Of a stretch of 64,000 nt of DNA, positions 54,880-64,000 are shown one piece after another (the stretch's first letter is position 1; every line of letters begins with the position of its first letter). The notes under the pieces are model-generated. The model did not search any database. It had not been told where the DNA came from and was given only the letters and a program-made list of their open reading frames with translations. The position numbers and the translations under genes are program-made. Source of the stretch: Euborellia annulipes (taxonomy: Eukaryota > Arthropoda > Insecta > Dermaptera > Anisolabididae); contig JAKCPI010004951.1 of assembly GCA_023213315.1 (NCBI GenBank), positions 165,306 through 229,305 on the forward strand, given 5' to 3'.

Positions 54880-55621
54880 TCTGGTGTGACTGGTCGCACA
54901 GGTCACAACTTTCTCTTATCTTTGAATTTTTCGTGTCGCCATATGTTTAGTTTCTGCCAATATAGTAGAATTTTTTTTTTTTATTTCATTTAAGGTCTTT
55001 TTCGCCAGTGAAGGCCATTTAGACCCCGTCTCTATTTATTTCACCTGAATTGGTAGCCCAATCCAATTGACGCATGAGAAGGGATCTGAACCCGCGACCC
55101 TTGGTATAATCGGTATAATATAGTAGAATTCAAGTTCTTCTTCTGTCCTCGCCCTTATTATTCCCGCGGTAAAAACAGAGAAAAATATATATATTTTGTT
55201 AACATCGCACCATTTTTTTATCTTTGCTATGAAGTACAAGAGTAAAGTGTGCTTCAAACAACTTTGAGATCAAAATGAGAATATACGTTTTAAAGAGGAT
55301 CTAAAAAATAATTGAGTTTTGAATTTTATTCAAAATTGTTAAAGCGAATTTCGACAAAAGAAAAAAAAAACTAAAAAAGTACATCAGTAAAGTACTAGTG
55401 CTTTTTGGCCGATTTTGATCATAAGTTTTTTTTCATGCTTCATGGAGGTGCCTAACTTGAATATAAAATTTCAACTTCCAAACTCAATTCCTTCATCCAC
55501 CCAAACAGACAGACCATGTTGCAAAACCACTTTTTGACTCAAAACGTGTATATCCATCAAAATCTCGACATGAAACCAATACTTTCTCTTTATATATCTA
55601 CATATATAGGTAAGAGAAAGT
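54880..55621 (+). mobile_element. Family A copy 14, split by a short SINE
   Basis: TCTGGTGTGACTGG start, with the hairpin partly lost after CTCTTATCTTTGAA. The interior is interrupted at 54,973 and resumes at AATATAGTAGAATTCAAG. It ends GGTAAGAGAAAGT followed by an A-run. Confidence 0.85.
54973..55116 (-). mobile_element. SINE S1 variant, head-truncated, in family A copy 14
   Basis: T-run, GGTCTTTTTCGCCAGTG, AAGGCCATTTAGACCCCG, ACCTGAATTGGTAGCC, GATCTGAACCCGCGACCC. The 14-bp duplication AATATAGTAGAATT lies at 54,959-54,972 and 55,117-55,130. Confidence 0.8.
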
Positions 55622-56443
55622 AAAATTAAATCACCTACAATTAATTAAAATTTCATTTTAATAATAATAACAATCAAATTCTAATTTGCGAGGTGTGTGT
55701 TAAACAAGTACTTTTCAATGAATTAAAACTTGTACACTTTACAAATATAAATAATCAAATTAAATGAAAAGTTTTACCTCTGGCTAAAATGGATAAACTG
55801 CACCGACATTAAGCCATGGAGACTAAAAGATTACTTTTTCTATTTATTATAATGTTATTAATTACAAGCGAATCAATTTGAAATGAAATTCACCTGCTTT
55901 GGTTTTTTTTTTTTATTTTCGTCTTCTTTTCAAAGCCACATCACTTGATTGATTCATTTCTTTAATTCACTCGTTTCGTTTTCTGTCTCCCCCTCTTTTT
56001 TTTTATAAGTACATTTTAACCTAATTAAATTGGTGGGTGAGGCTTTGAAGAAATTACCCCACCCTATCTACTAAACAAACACCAAAATGGCTTCTTCTAT
56101 TTTGACCTTTAATCTCGCAGCCTAAATGTCCATTTTAATTTTATTTTCTCATTGATTGCGTGTTTGGTGTTGTGGAACGAGAAAGAGGTTTCTATTTCTT
56201 CGTTGATAGAGATATATATACTATACTATAAGGGATAGTTGATGATGTTGGGGTGGGAGGTGGGCTCCGTCCCTCTGAATCAATCTCAATCACGTAGCAA
56301 CTGTCGCTGATCACGCAGACGACTTCAGTCCATTTTCTGAATAGCCACCTGCCAAAAAAAGGAGAGAAAAACTCCAACAAGCAATTCACCCCTTTTCAAC
56401 GCATGTTAGATATCAAGCAGTATATAGATTGCAAACAATTTTT
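55622..56443. other. No gene seen
   Basis: AT-rich. The 65-codon minus frame at 56,192-56,389 has no recognisable domain. Confidence 0.3.
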
Positions 56444-57019
56444 ACTTTCTCTTACATATAGAGAGAAAGTATTGGATTCATACCAAAAATTCGATGTCGA
56501 GATTTTGATGGATATACACGTTTTGAGGTCCCCCGAATCCAAAAAAGTGGTTTTCGCGACATGGTCTGTGTTCAATTTAAAGCATGAAGGAATTGAGGAG
56601 GTCGAAATTATATATTTAAGTTAAGCACCCCCTAGGGCGTGAATATAAGCTTTTAATCCAAATCGGCCAAAAAGTACTAGTACTTTACTGATGTAGTTTT
56701 TCAGTTTTGATCGATTTTCTCAAAATTTGCTCCAACGATTTTTTTCATAAATCAATTATTTTTTAGATGCTCTTTAAAATGTATATTCTCATTTTGTTAT
56801 TGAAATTCTGAAGACTACTTTATTCTTGTACTTCATAGGAAAGACGAGAAATAATTGCTATAGTAACAAAATATAAATATTTTCCCATACTTTTAAATTT
56901 TACATCTTGAAATTCGAATGTCGGAAACTAATCATATCCCGACACAAAAAATATGGTGTGACAAGTACTCTTACCTTCGGTAATCGAAAGTTGTGTGCTG
57001 TGCGACCAGACACATCAAA
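56444..57019 (-). mobile_element. Family A copy 15 (shortened hairpins)
   Basis: The first hairpin is shortened to ACTTTCTCTTACATATAGAGAGAAAGT. The simple-repeat tract is reduced to GGTCTGTGTTC. The second hairpin has lost part of one arm (GGTGTGACAAGTACTCTTACC) and ends CAGACACATCAAA. Confidence 0.85.
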
Positions 57020-58573
57020 TTTTTTTTTTAAATAAATTTCCAATAGAATGTAAAATACAAGCAAGCAGTGAACATAATCAGCTCAAATGAAATCAAATAA
57101 TTAAACGAATTCCGAATGTAAACATAATTAAATTTAATACAAAGTTCAAAATGGTGCTTACAAAGGGAATTAATATTTTATAAAGAGCCTTCCCCCCCCT
57201 TGATAAAATATTAATTGGAAAGTCAACTGTGCGAATTATATATTATTGTTTTTTTGTAAAATAATTTTTAGTAAAATCCACACAGGCTTTGAAAGAACTA
57301 AGGTACAATTATATTGTTTAGAAAAAAATTATGTTATTTAAAAGTGATTTCATTTCAATTATATATCAAAATAGACATATAATAATAAATTCTAACGAAA
57401 GCCATTCTCTCGCTAAAGCTAAAGTAATAAGACTCTCTACCTTTCCACTAGCAAATAAATAATTCCCTCCAGGTTGAGCCCTCGATCTAAATTAGTTTGT
57501 GAATGTTGTATTGTAACACTTGTTGTCTGGGATCAATACGAACCTACCCCCCACCTCCGACACCGAGTTGCAACTTTGAGCAAAAGCCTTTCGTGATGTT
57601 TGCCGCATATTGCCTCCCGGTGTGCGCGTTATTATGCAAAAGATCATTCATTCATTGTCAAAGGCTGCTGACTTCTCAATTTCACTTTTCAACTATCTAA
57701 GAAAATCAGCTTTCATATAACAATAAACGAAATTATTTATTTAAGATAAAGCTATTTAGGAGATGAATTTGTGTTTGATTGGGCATGTCGTACCACAGGT
57801 ATATTAATATTTACAGCCTATAGAACACCATGTGTAGGCCTAAAGCTCTTCTATTTAAAAATCAGCGAAGTACCTACTTCTGAGAAGCTCAATACAAAAA
57901 CACAATTAAGACTTGCCAATGAAAATTTAACTAATTTATAAAGACCAAGGAAGAATCGGTCTTTGACGATCTGTCATTTGAAAGAAAAAGAAAAGATCTA
58001 CCATTGTTCATCTGACCAATGTATCATAACAGTAGAGAAAAATTTATAAAGAAATATATAGAAAAAGATAGAGGATGAAAATAAGCTAAACCATTTGTTT
58101 TATTTTATAGTAAAGATCAGGCAATCAAGAAAAGTTTGGTTTAGTTATTGTGTTTTATAAATAAAAATATAAAACACTGCAATGTAATATATAAGGGAAA
58201 TTGAAATTTGTTAACTAGAATATGTAATTCAATCATCATGTATAGGATAAGACAAAAAATTGTAAAAAAAATATAAAAAAAAAGAAAAAGAAAAATTAAA
58301 CTCCCCTCATTTTTACAGCGAAAAGCTCATTTAGAAATTATTTTCTCTGAAGCTACTTTAAAATTAAGGCTCCGATTTTGAACCTGAATATAATTTTTCA
58401 AATATTAATATAAAAGACAAATTTATTTTCAAAAATACCAAAAGGCCGTACAGATCTTTTCAACATATGAAGTAAAAAACTCACTTCGCCTTATATGCAG
58501 TTAGACTTGCATAGTCTCTAACAAAGTGAAAAACTTTAAAGAAAAATCAACAAGCTGCGCACAAGTGGAAAAT
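57020..58573. other. No gene seen
   Basis: AT-rich, largely unique. A GC-richer patch lies at 57,535-57,625. The 65-codon frame is unconvincing. Confidence 0.3.
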
Positions 58574-58770
58574 TATGCCCCGGAAAGGCTGGAGACCCTG
58601 GGTTCCGGGGGCCATGGGATGTTTGGCCTCGCCAATAAATAACACTCAAAGCTTTGTTAGATATACTAAGGGGTATGATGACTATGACTTAAGTTAAGTC
58701 CGAAAAGAATCGAGATGTTTTGAATACTAATATCTAATTCAAATATATGAAACTCGAAAATATTTAAGTA
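58574..58770 (+). mobile_element. SINE S2, single copy
   Basis: GCCCCGGAAAGGC, ACCCTGGGTTCCGGGGGCC, CATGGGATGTTTGGCCTCGC, AATAACACTCA and the AT-rich body (ATGACTT, AGTCCGAA, TTTTGAATACTAATATCT, CTCGAAAATATTTAA) match the 16.75-kb copy. Confidence 0.75.
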
Positions 58771-58860
58771 ATTTTGTATATTTTTATATCCATCCATAAA
58801 GGTAAAATTTCAAAACTATAAGAAATTATATAGGCTATATTACGTAAGGGTCCGTGAAAA

Positions 58861-59060
58861 AACTATTCTAATTACTAATTAATTCAAAAACCCGAAAAAG
58901 ATAAGTACCGAAGTAGGAGTCGAACCTATTTGAACTCAGTGTCACAACTCAATCTCCTGCGATCTAGTGGACATAGTGATTGGCAAGTCCGTGGCTCGAA
59001 TCCTACTTCGGTACTTACTTTTTCGACCTGTTTGAATTAATAAATATTAATTATTTAAAA
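58861..59060. repeat. Palindrome of two tRNA-like heads
   Basis: TAAGTACCGAAGTAGGA...TCGAACC at the left mirrors GGCTCGAATCCTACTTCGGT at the right. Outer arms CCCGAAAAAGATAAGTACC / GGTACTTACTTTTTCG and AATTAATTCAAA also pair. The right copy has a B-box-like GTGGCTCGAATCC. It is an inverted pair of SINE-like units, like the S2 palindrome. Confidence 0.65.
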
Positions 59061-59194
59061 AATATTAAGAAAAATAAATAAACTTAACTTTTCAAATGCC
59101 GACGAGAAGAGGAACAGCCACCGTAAATAATCAAGTCCAAGCGCTGCTGAGCCTCGGAGACTCTCAGAAACGAAATTTTTTCTCATGTTGTTTA

Positions 59195-59285
59195 AAATTC
59201 TTGATGAAGAAATTGTAACTGTACAACGTTTCGACTGCAGGCGTTTTCATGTACTGTGCACTTGCTCCAACTCAAGTGAACTAAT
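59195..59285 (-). repeat. GAAACGTT signature relative (H10)
   Basis: Minus strand: GAAAACGCCTGCAGTCG, AAACGTTGTACAGTTACA. This is the ACGCCTGC...CGAAACGTTG form of the foldback-family signature, single copy. Confidence 0.35.
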
Positions 59286-60076
59286 TTTATATAGATTTCA
59301 AATTCATTTAATTTCAATTATAAAAGTCAAAGTCGTTTGAAAAAATTAAAATGGTTTTACGGCATACCAAGTTTTTATATTTAAATTTTTTGTTGTGGAG
59401 GAGAATTAATAAAAATCAACAAAAAATTCATACCATCACTTCTAGGAAACTTTTAAGGGGATTTTTCTTAAGATTTTAATAAAATTTCATATGTTAATGT
59501 TTGTTTGCATAAATCGCATCTAAGGCATGAAGTAAATTCTTTGATAAAATAATTCAACTCACAAATTAAAATACTCCAACAATTTTTTAAAAGTTCATCT
59601 TCATTAAATACTCATTTTCATCTTCTCTCTTTCTCTTTCACCCTCCCGAAATAGATTTAGTTTACTAATTAAACAAATACAAATAAAATTCTTAATGATT
59701 ATTTAATGAATATGTTTTTGCTGATTTTTTTTTTACCCTTAATGAACTCTATTTTTTTAAAATACATCCTTCTTCGTATGCCGTAAAAAAAATATTAAAT
59801 CAAAGGTTTTTAATATAATTTTTTTTTCCTTTTGTATTGTTTTGTTTCAGAACAATCCAATTCATTTCTCTCTCATCCTTATAAACCACCACACGCGCTG
59901 ACATTTTTCATTTCGCGTTCTTGTTTAAGCTCTTAATGAAGTGTTGATAAAAAATTTCCCTATCATCCATCATATTTTTTTTTTTTATTTCCTCGAGATA
60001 TTTAAAATATTCCATTCATTTATTTATTTGTAAAAATAACAAACTGATATGTAGAAACTACTGCGTATTTAAAAAA
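59286..60076. other. No gene seen
   Basis: AT-rich spacer. Confidence 0.3.
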
Positions 60077-60144
60077 TCTGGTGTGACTGGTCTTGTTTTA
60101 TTAGTTAACAAATTTCAATTTTCCTTACATAGGTAAGAGAAAGT
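60077..60144 (+). mobile_element. Minimal family A derivative (68 bp, both termini)
   Basis: TCTGGTGTGACTGG, about 40 nt of unrelated or degraded sequence, then AGGTAAGAGAAAGT, with A6 on both sides. Only the two outer termini survive, in the right orientation and with an A-run target. Confidence 0.7.
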
Positions 60145-61100
60145 AAAAAAAAATTCTAGTATCCATTATTTCTGATCATCAAATATTAATGGCATTAATA
60201 TTCGTTTTTATTTTTTTTTATTAGGTCATAAGTAAAGAAAATCCCATTTATTTTAACGGGTGAATATTTCGGGCACGTACGTTTTGCAGGTCGATTTATG
60301 AGAGTCGTCCTTCCTAACGGCGGGCGCTATTAGTCATCTAGTTAATTCATGTCGAAACGGAGACGGACCCCATCAAGGTAATGATGGTAGAAAATTGAAT
60401 ATGCGGACTAGAAAAAGCAGTCCAAAAATTCTATCATCTGTCTTCTAAATATGTATTTCTCACGTTTTTTATTTGTGAACTAACGTTTTAAAAAATGTTT
60501 ACTTAACCAAATGAAGGATTGAGAATAATAAACACCAACGCCAAAAAATTTTTTTACAGGAGAGTTAAAAAAAAAATTTCAAGTCAATATATCTTTCTGC
60601 TCCTTATCTGATATTTATTTTTTATTTCTCGTTCATTTATAATTTCCTCTGATTCTAGTTGATTTAATTAAGTTTTCTTTTCCCCCTTAACAACATCAGG
60701 TTTGAGTTAGGTTAAACAAATAATTATCCTCCGGAGCCGATGTTTAGACAAGGCAAATTCAATCCAACGGCTGCGGGTTAATCTCAAGATGTTAATCAGC
60801 TTGTAAATGGTTTAGAACTCCGTCCGGATTGCTAATCAGCCAACAAACTTGTCAGTGCCCCTGTCATTATCATGATGATGATTGCTAGACGAACAGTCAT
60901 TTGCACTAATTGCTGGCGACCCGAAGGAGAAGTCGACGCTACTACGTCTTTCGCAAATGGGCGGCGCCCCTCTCCCTCTATTGATTAAATCCTCTTGTAG
61001 TACTCAACTCCAGTATTACTAATATCTGCATATCAGCTGATATGGTATTTACTCTCTAATCATTCCCATCATTCTTGAATCAATGAAATTTTAATTTCAT
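60145..61100. other. No gene; GC-richer unique block at 60.69-60.99 kb
   Basis: 60,690-60,990 has higher complexity, is not repeated in the window and carries several TAATCAGC/GATTAA motifs (homeodomain-like cores). It is a candidate conserved regulatory element or exon; no frame supports coding. Confidence 0.3.
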
Positions 61101-61102
61101 TA

Positions 61103-61778
61103 GTACCTGGTATAATTGGCGGAAGCGAGATGTGCTTATTGGGCCGGAGCCCTAGGATAAGGGTAGTGGGGGCTCACTGGTGTAGTGGGCTAGGGTGTCG
61201 GCTTCTACAAAGAAGATCCTTGTTCAAACCCTGGGTGTGCGGGATTTTTCATTAAATAGAAATATTTATTTAATGCAAACAAATCCTCAAGCAAGCCCTG
61301 GATTGGAATATAGGATCTCACCACAATAGCCTCCAGGCAACTCTACGAGGAGAGGGATTTGCAGTGACACCCCGTCCTGTGGAAGGGACGTAAAGAAGGT
61401 TCCCTCTCAGTGATGCGTTCTTCGAAAGGAGGAGGCTACACGCCGGTGCTGAGGAAGTCCCTCCTCAACTAGGACATCCTCCATAGCATAGAAGAGGTTG
61501 GATATAAGGAGCCGGTTGGAACCAGAAATAAGGATTAGTTCACTAGCTAGTGACGAAAAGCAGGAGGAGGAGTTAGAGATAGGAAATGATGTAACTTCAC
61601 GGGGTGCCGGTAGATGGCTGCAGCCAGAGGCCGGTTGGGTTTGAGGTGTGTGTCTTCGTGCACGAAAGCACCTCGGGTAAATAAACGGGGATCCCGATAG
61701 GAATTTCAAATAATAATAATCAGGATAAGGGTAGTTCACCCGAAAGCGTGGAGGTCCTGGTTCGACTCCAGGGGGTAC
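61103..61778 (+). mobile_element. tRNA-like unit split by a SINE
   Basis: Left part 61,103-61,167 (GTACCTGGTATAATTGGCGG, GGGCCGGAGCCC hairpin) and right part 61,736-61,778 (T-arm CCTGGTTCGACTCCAGG, then GGGTAC). GTACCT can pair with GGGTAC as an acceptor stem. Rejoined it is about 107 nt, too long for an ordinary tRNA, so it is more likely a tRNA-like SINE head than a functional tRNA gene. Confidence 0.45.
61168..61721 (+). mobile_element. 554-bp tRNA-headed SINE with a 14-bp TSD
   Basis: Head: CACTGGTGTAGTGGGCTAGG (A-box-like) and CCTTGTTCAAACCCTGG (B-box-like). Body: GC-richer, about 430 bp. Tail: AAATAATAATAATC. Duplication AGGATAAGGGTAGT at 61,154-61,167 and 61,722-61,735. It is long for a SINE. 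The 110-codon minus frame through the body (61,407-61,739) has low recognisability and is probably incidental. Confidence 0.8.
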
Positions 61779-62520
61779 AATTTTAGCACAAACATATCTC
61801 GCAAACTTGCTAACTTAAACGATATATTGACTGGCTAATGAACAGTCTGTTTGAGCATTGTTTGAAAAAATTCCATCCTTTTCAAACAAGGCTCTCCTTG
61901 GTCAAAATTATTAAGTTTGTACGAAATTTTCTAGTTTCGTCTAAAAAAAGTTTGAACTAAAGAAATAAATTATTTAAAACAAACTTTTAGAATATTAACT
62001 CAAACTATCATGATTTTTCAATTTACACTTCGGTCACTAGGTCAGGTTCCATGAAAGGATTTTTTTTGTTAAAAAATATTAGTCTAAAAACTAATAAATA
62101 TTTGATTAAAATAAAAATTTACTTCAATCTGACAGAAACATATGTACATTTAAAAAAAAATGTTCTTTTTATCAAGCATCATAGGACATTCATATTTTGC
62201 TTGAACAAATTAATTGGAGAAATGTCAATAAACATCCAAAGGTTATAAATAACAAGGTTATTTGACTGCATTCAATAATAAGAAGGGAGAGGGGAGAACG
62301 GCAAAAAAAATACATTTGAATAAAATGTGCCACAAAAATCTGATTTTTCAAAAGAGAAATTTATCCAATAAAAACAAAAAAAAAAAAAAATGAAATTAAA
62401 AATCGGGATTAAGTTGATGTTTCAAGATGCGTTAGTATCATCACCAGACATTAAAGTTCTGGCATTTGTGAGTTAAACGCTAATCAACCACTAAAGATAT
62501 TTAATGTATAAATAAACAGA
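61779..62520. other. No gene seen
   Basis: AT-rich. The 65-codon frame at 62,051-62,248 is unconvincing. Confidence 0.3.
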
Positions 62521-62523
62521 CAT

Positions 62524-62575
62524 TCGATTTGTCCTGATGAAGAGACTCAAAACGTCGATAAAATTAAAAAAATTT
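62524..62575 (+). repeat. Hammerhead-like core, single copy (H7)
   Basis: Stem I TTTGTC (62,528-62,533), CTGATGA (62,534-62,540), stem II GAG/CTC, then AAAACGTC (G12 of the hammerhead core replaced by A), then GATAAA pairing back over 6 bp with one G-U. The layout is kept, but a catalytic base is lost. Confidence 0.5.
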
Positions 62576-62689
62576 GTATTTATATCTTTATTGTTTTTTT
62601 TTTTTTTTATTTACATCTAATTGATCTTATGGCTGCATCTTCGCGTCAATCTCTAAGTAATCCCTCGATTACTAGTAATTTTTAAAGAT

Positions 62690-63110
62690 GAAGAAGACCA
62701 TGACCCTTGGCGTAGTGTTCCCAGGTAGGGATACTCAATTGGGTAAGGCTTGGACAAAGCGTCACCAGTATTGGGCGAGGCTTGGGACAAGCCTTGGATG
62801 ATAACAATGTCCTTGGGAAACAAAAAACCAGAGTTAGCCCAAGCCTCGAGAAACAAAAAAGTAAAAACCATGGTTGGTTCAAGCCTTGGGAAACGAAAAA
62901 ACAGAATTGTCCCATTCCTTGGAAAACAAAAATCCACGTTCGATTCAAGCCTCGGGGAACAAAAATCCAGGGAGGAGAAAAAAATTGTTACTCGAGAGAT
63001 TTGAACTCGAGCTTTTTGATTTTGTTCTTCTTTCTCTTTCTTCAAATTACATCCTTAGCTCAGGTAACTCGTGGTCGCCATCCACGTACTCACAAGATGT
63101 GAGCCCCTGA
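62690..63110 (-). mobile_element. SINE S4-like unit with tRNA-like promoter boxes
   Basis: Minus strand: TACCTGAGCTAAGGATGTA (A-box-like), CTCGAGTTCAAATCTCTCGAG (B-box-like, itself in a hairpin), then the degenerate tandem repeat described next. Overlapping frames on both strands (up to 130 codons) arise because the repeat lacks stops; their peptides are repetitive and not credible proteins. Confidence 0.55.
62743..62975. repeat. Degenerate 33-40-bp tandem repeat
   Basis: The unit core AAGCCTTGGGAAACAAAAA recurs with variation near 62,779, 62,812, 62,842, 62,881, 62,916 and 62,946, with variable spacers. Confidence 0.7.
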
Positions 63111-64000
63111 GTGTAAAACACCACCAAAATCTATTACCATCTAATTCATAATTTTTAAAGTAGTACTTGTTAGTTGAAAATTTAGATCATACAAAGAAAG
63201 AATATTAGCGAAATCCATCCTCCTTTTTGTGATTCTCCCTTCCATTTGCTGAGTAGCCAATCCACAACAATAATCCAGATTTTGATGGCGTCCTTGTTAA
63301 AAAGATTTACAAAACAAAATGCTTTTATAAGTTTCTTTATCAAATTTTATTAATTTTAAAGTTTAGTTACAATTTAGATAATGAATTTTACATGGAATTT
63401 TGTTTAGCACTTTTTTTTTTTTTTTTTTCTCTCGCATTTTCCATCTGGTTTTTGTATTTTTTTTTTTTTTTTTAGTATGGATTTTTATTTTTACGAGTAT
63501 TTAATTAATTGATGCCATTTTTTAATATTTATTTATTTGTTTTTTTCTAAATAGTTGTATATTTTTTGGTCCTATATTATTTTTTTTTTTAGAGTTGATT
63601 GTGAAAGCTCAGGATATAGACTGGCAATTATTATTTTAGGAGATTTTTTTTAAATATATATTTTCTACAAAAATCCTTTTTTATTTTATTTGAATTTGAA
63701 AAAATAAAATAAAATTTTTTTTTTATCTATATGAAACACGTGTATCAACTGGTGAGTTTAGTTTTTTTTTTTTTTGTTTTTTGGCATGCCATTAGATATA
63801 TAAATAATTTAAACATTATACATTTTATATATTTTATAACAGAAATTTAGGCCTAAAATTAGACCCATAACAATATATTCACATAAAGAGATTGGAGCTT
63901 TTTTTTATTTTTTTGAGTCTTGGCTTGAGCTACTAGAAAGTATCTACACTAAGGTCACTGTCCTTTTTTAAGGTTTTTCAAAGAAGAAACGCCGCTGCGA
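63111..64000. other. No gene seen; T-run-rich end of window
   Basis: AT-rich, with long T-runs at about 63,412-63,430 and 63,457-63,473; no recognised element. Confidence 0.3.

Noticed and set aside
62653..63102. Overlapping 78-130-codon frames on both strands
   Set aside because: All follow the same 33-40-bp tandem repeat; several frames on both strands are open at once, which indicates repeat composition rather than coding.

Overview
This window looks like intergenic or intronic DNA from an AT-rich animal genome, most likely an invertebrate. The reasons are eukaryotic-style SINEs with tRNA-like heads, Tc1/mariner and hAT elements with TA or 8-bp target-site duplications (TSDs), many long palindromes and abundant simple repeats. 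The species cannot be fixed from the sequence. Apart from two dead transposase genes I find no convincing protein-coding gene. All open frames are short (131 codons at most), start and stop inside repeats, and many recur because the repeat recurs. Two GA-repeat segments (about 35.2 and 45.6 kb) could be promoters, but I cannot join them to a coding exon.

Recurring families. (1) Family A: a 0.6-0.7 kb element in more than a dozen copies. One end is a roughly 80-90 bp hairpin bounded by TCTGGTGTGAC/GTCACACCAGA; the other is a hairpin ending GGTAAGAGAAAGT. The second terminus recurs inverted inside the first hairpin. Copies sit in A5/T5 runs, and two independent empty sites are visible in the window. 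I define + as starting with TCTGGTGTGAC. (2) SINE family S1: tRNA-like head, a central palindrome and a TGTGAATG-rich tail, about 275 bp, with 11-14 bp TSDs; it repeatedly inserts into or beside family A. (3) Other tRNA-headed SINEs: S2, S3, S4 and a 554-bp element with a 14-bp TSD. (4) Small foldback elements whose arms carry a CTGANGA ... GAAAC(GTC) signature. At least two of them (3.7 and 6.1 kb) fold like a hammerhead ribozyme, with stem I closing across the motif. (5) hAT-type elements at 9.1, 14.3 (containing a nested MITE), 15.1, 17.3 and 26.2 kb (with an internal ~81-bp minisatellite), three of the MITEs and the 26.2-kb element with 8-bp TSDs except the 9.1-kb copy. (6) A degraded Tc1-like transposase duplicated as a 1.5-kb head-to-head palindrome flanked by TA (20,975-22,497). 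(7) A mariner transposase relic at 48.2 kb. (8) Two large unclassified palindromes at 39.8-41.0 and 49.35-50.54 kb.

Layout. 0-7 kb: family A, S1, hammerhead-like foldbacks, a TA-flanked MITE. 9-18 kb: hAT-type MITEs, S2 palindrome. 19-24 kb: family A copies on each side of the Tc1 palindrome. 26-34 kb: family A split by a hAT element, several SINEs. 35-46 kb: possible promoter segments, the 1.2-kb palindrome, two head-to-head family A copies. 46-57 kb: SINE S3, mariner relic, another 1.2-kb palindrome, four family A copies, three of them split by S1. 57-64 kb: mostly unique sequence with SINEs and a small minisatellite. The dominant theme is nested insertion and an unusual abundance of inverted duplications.
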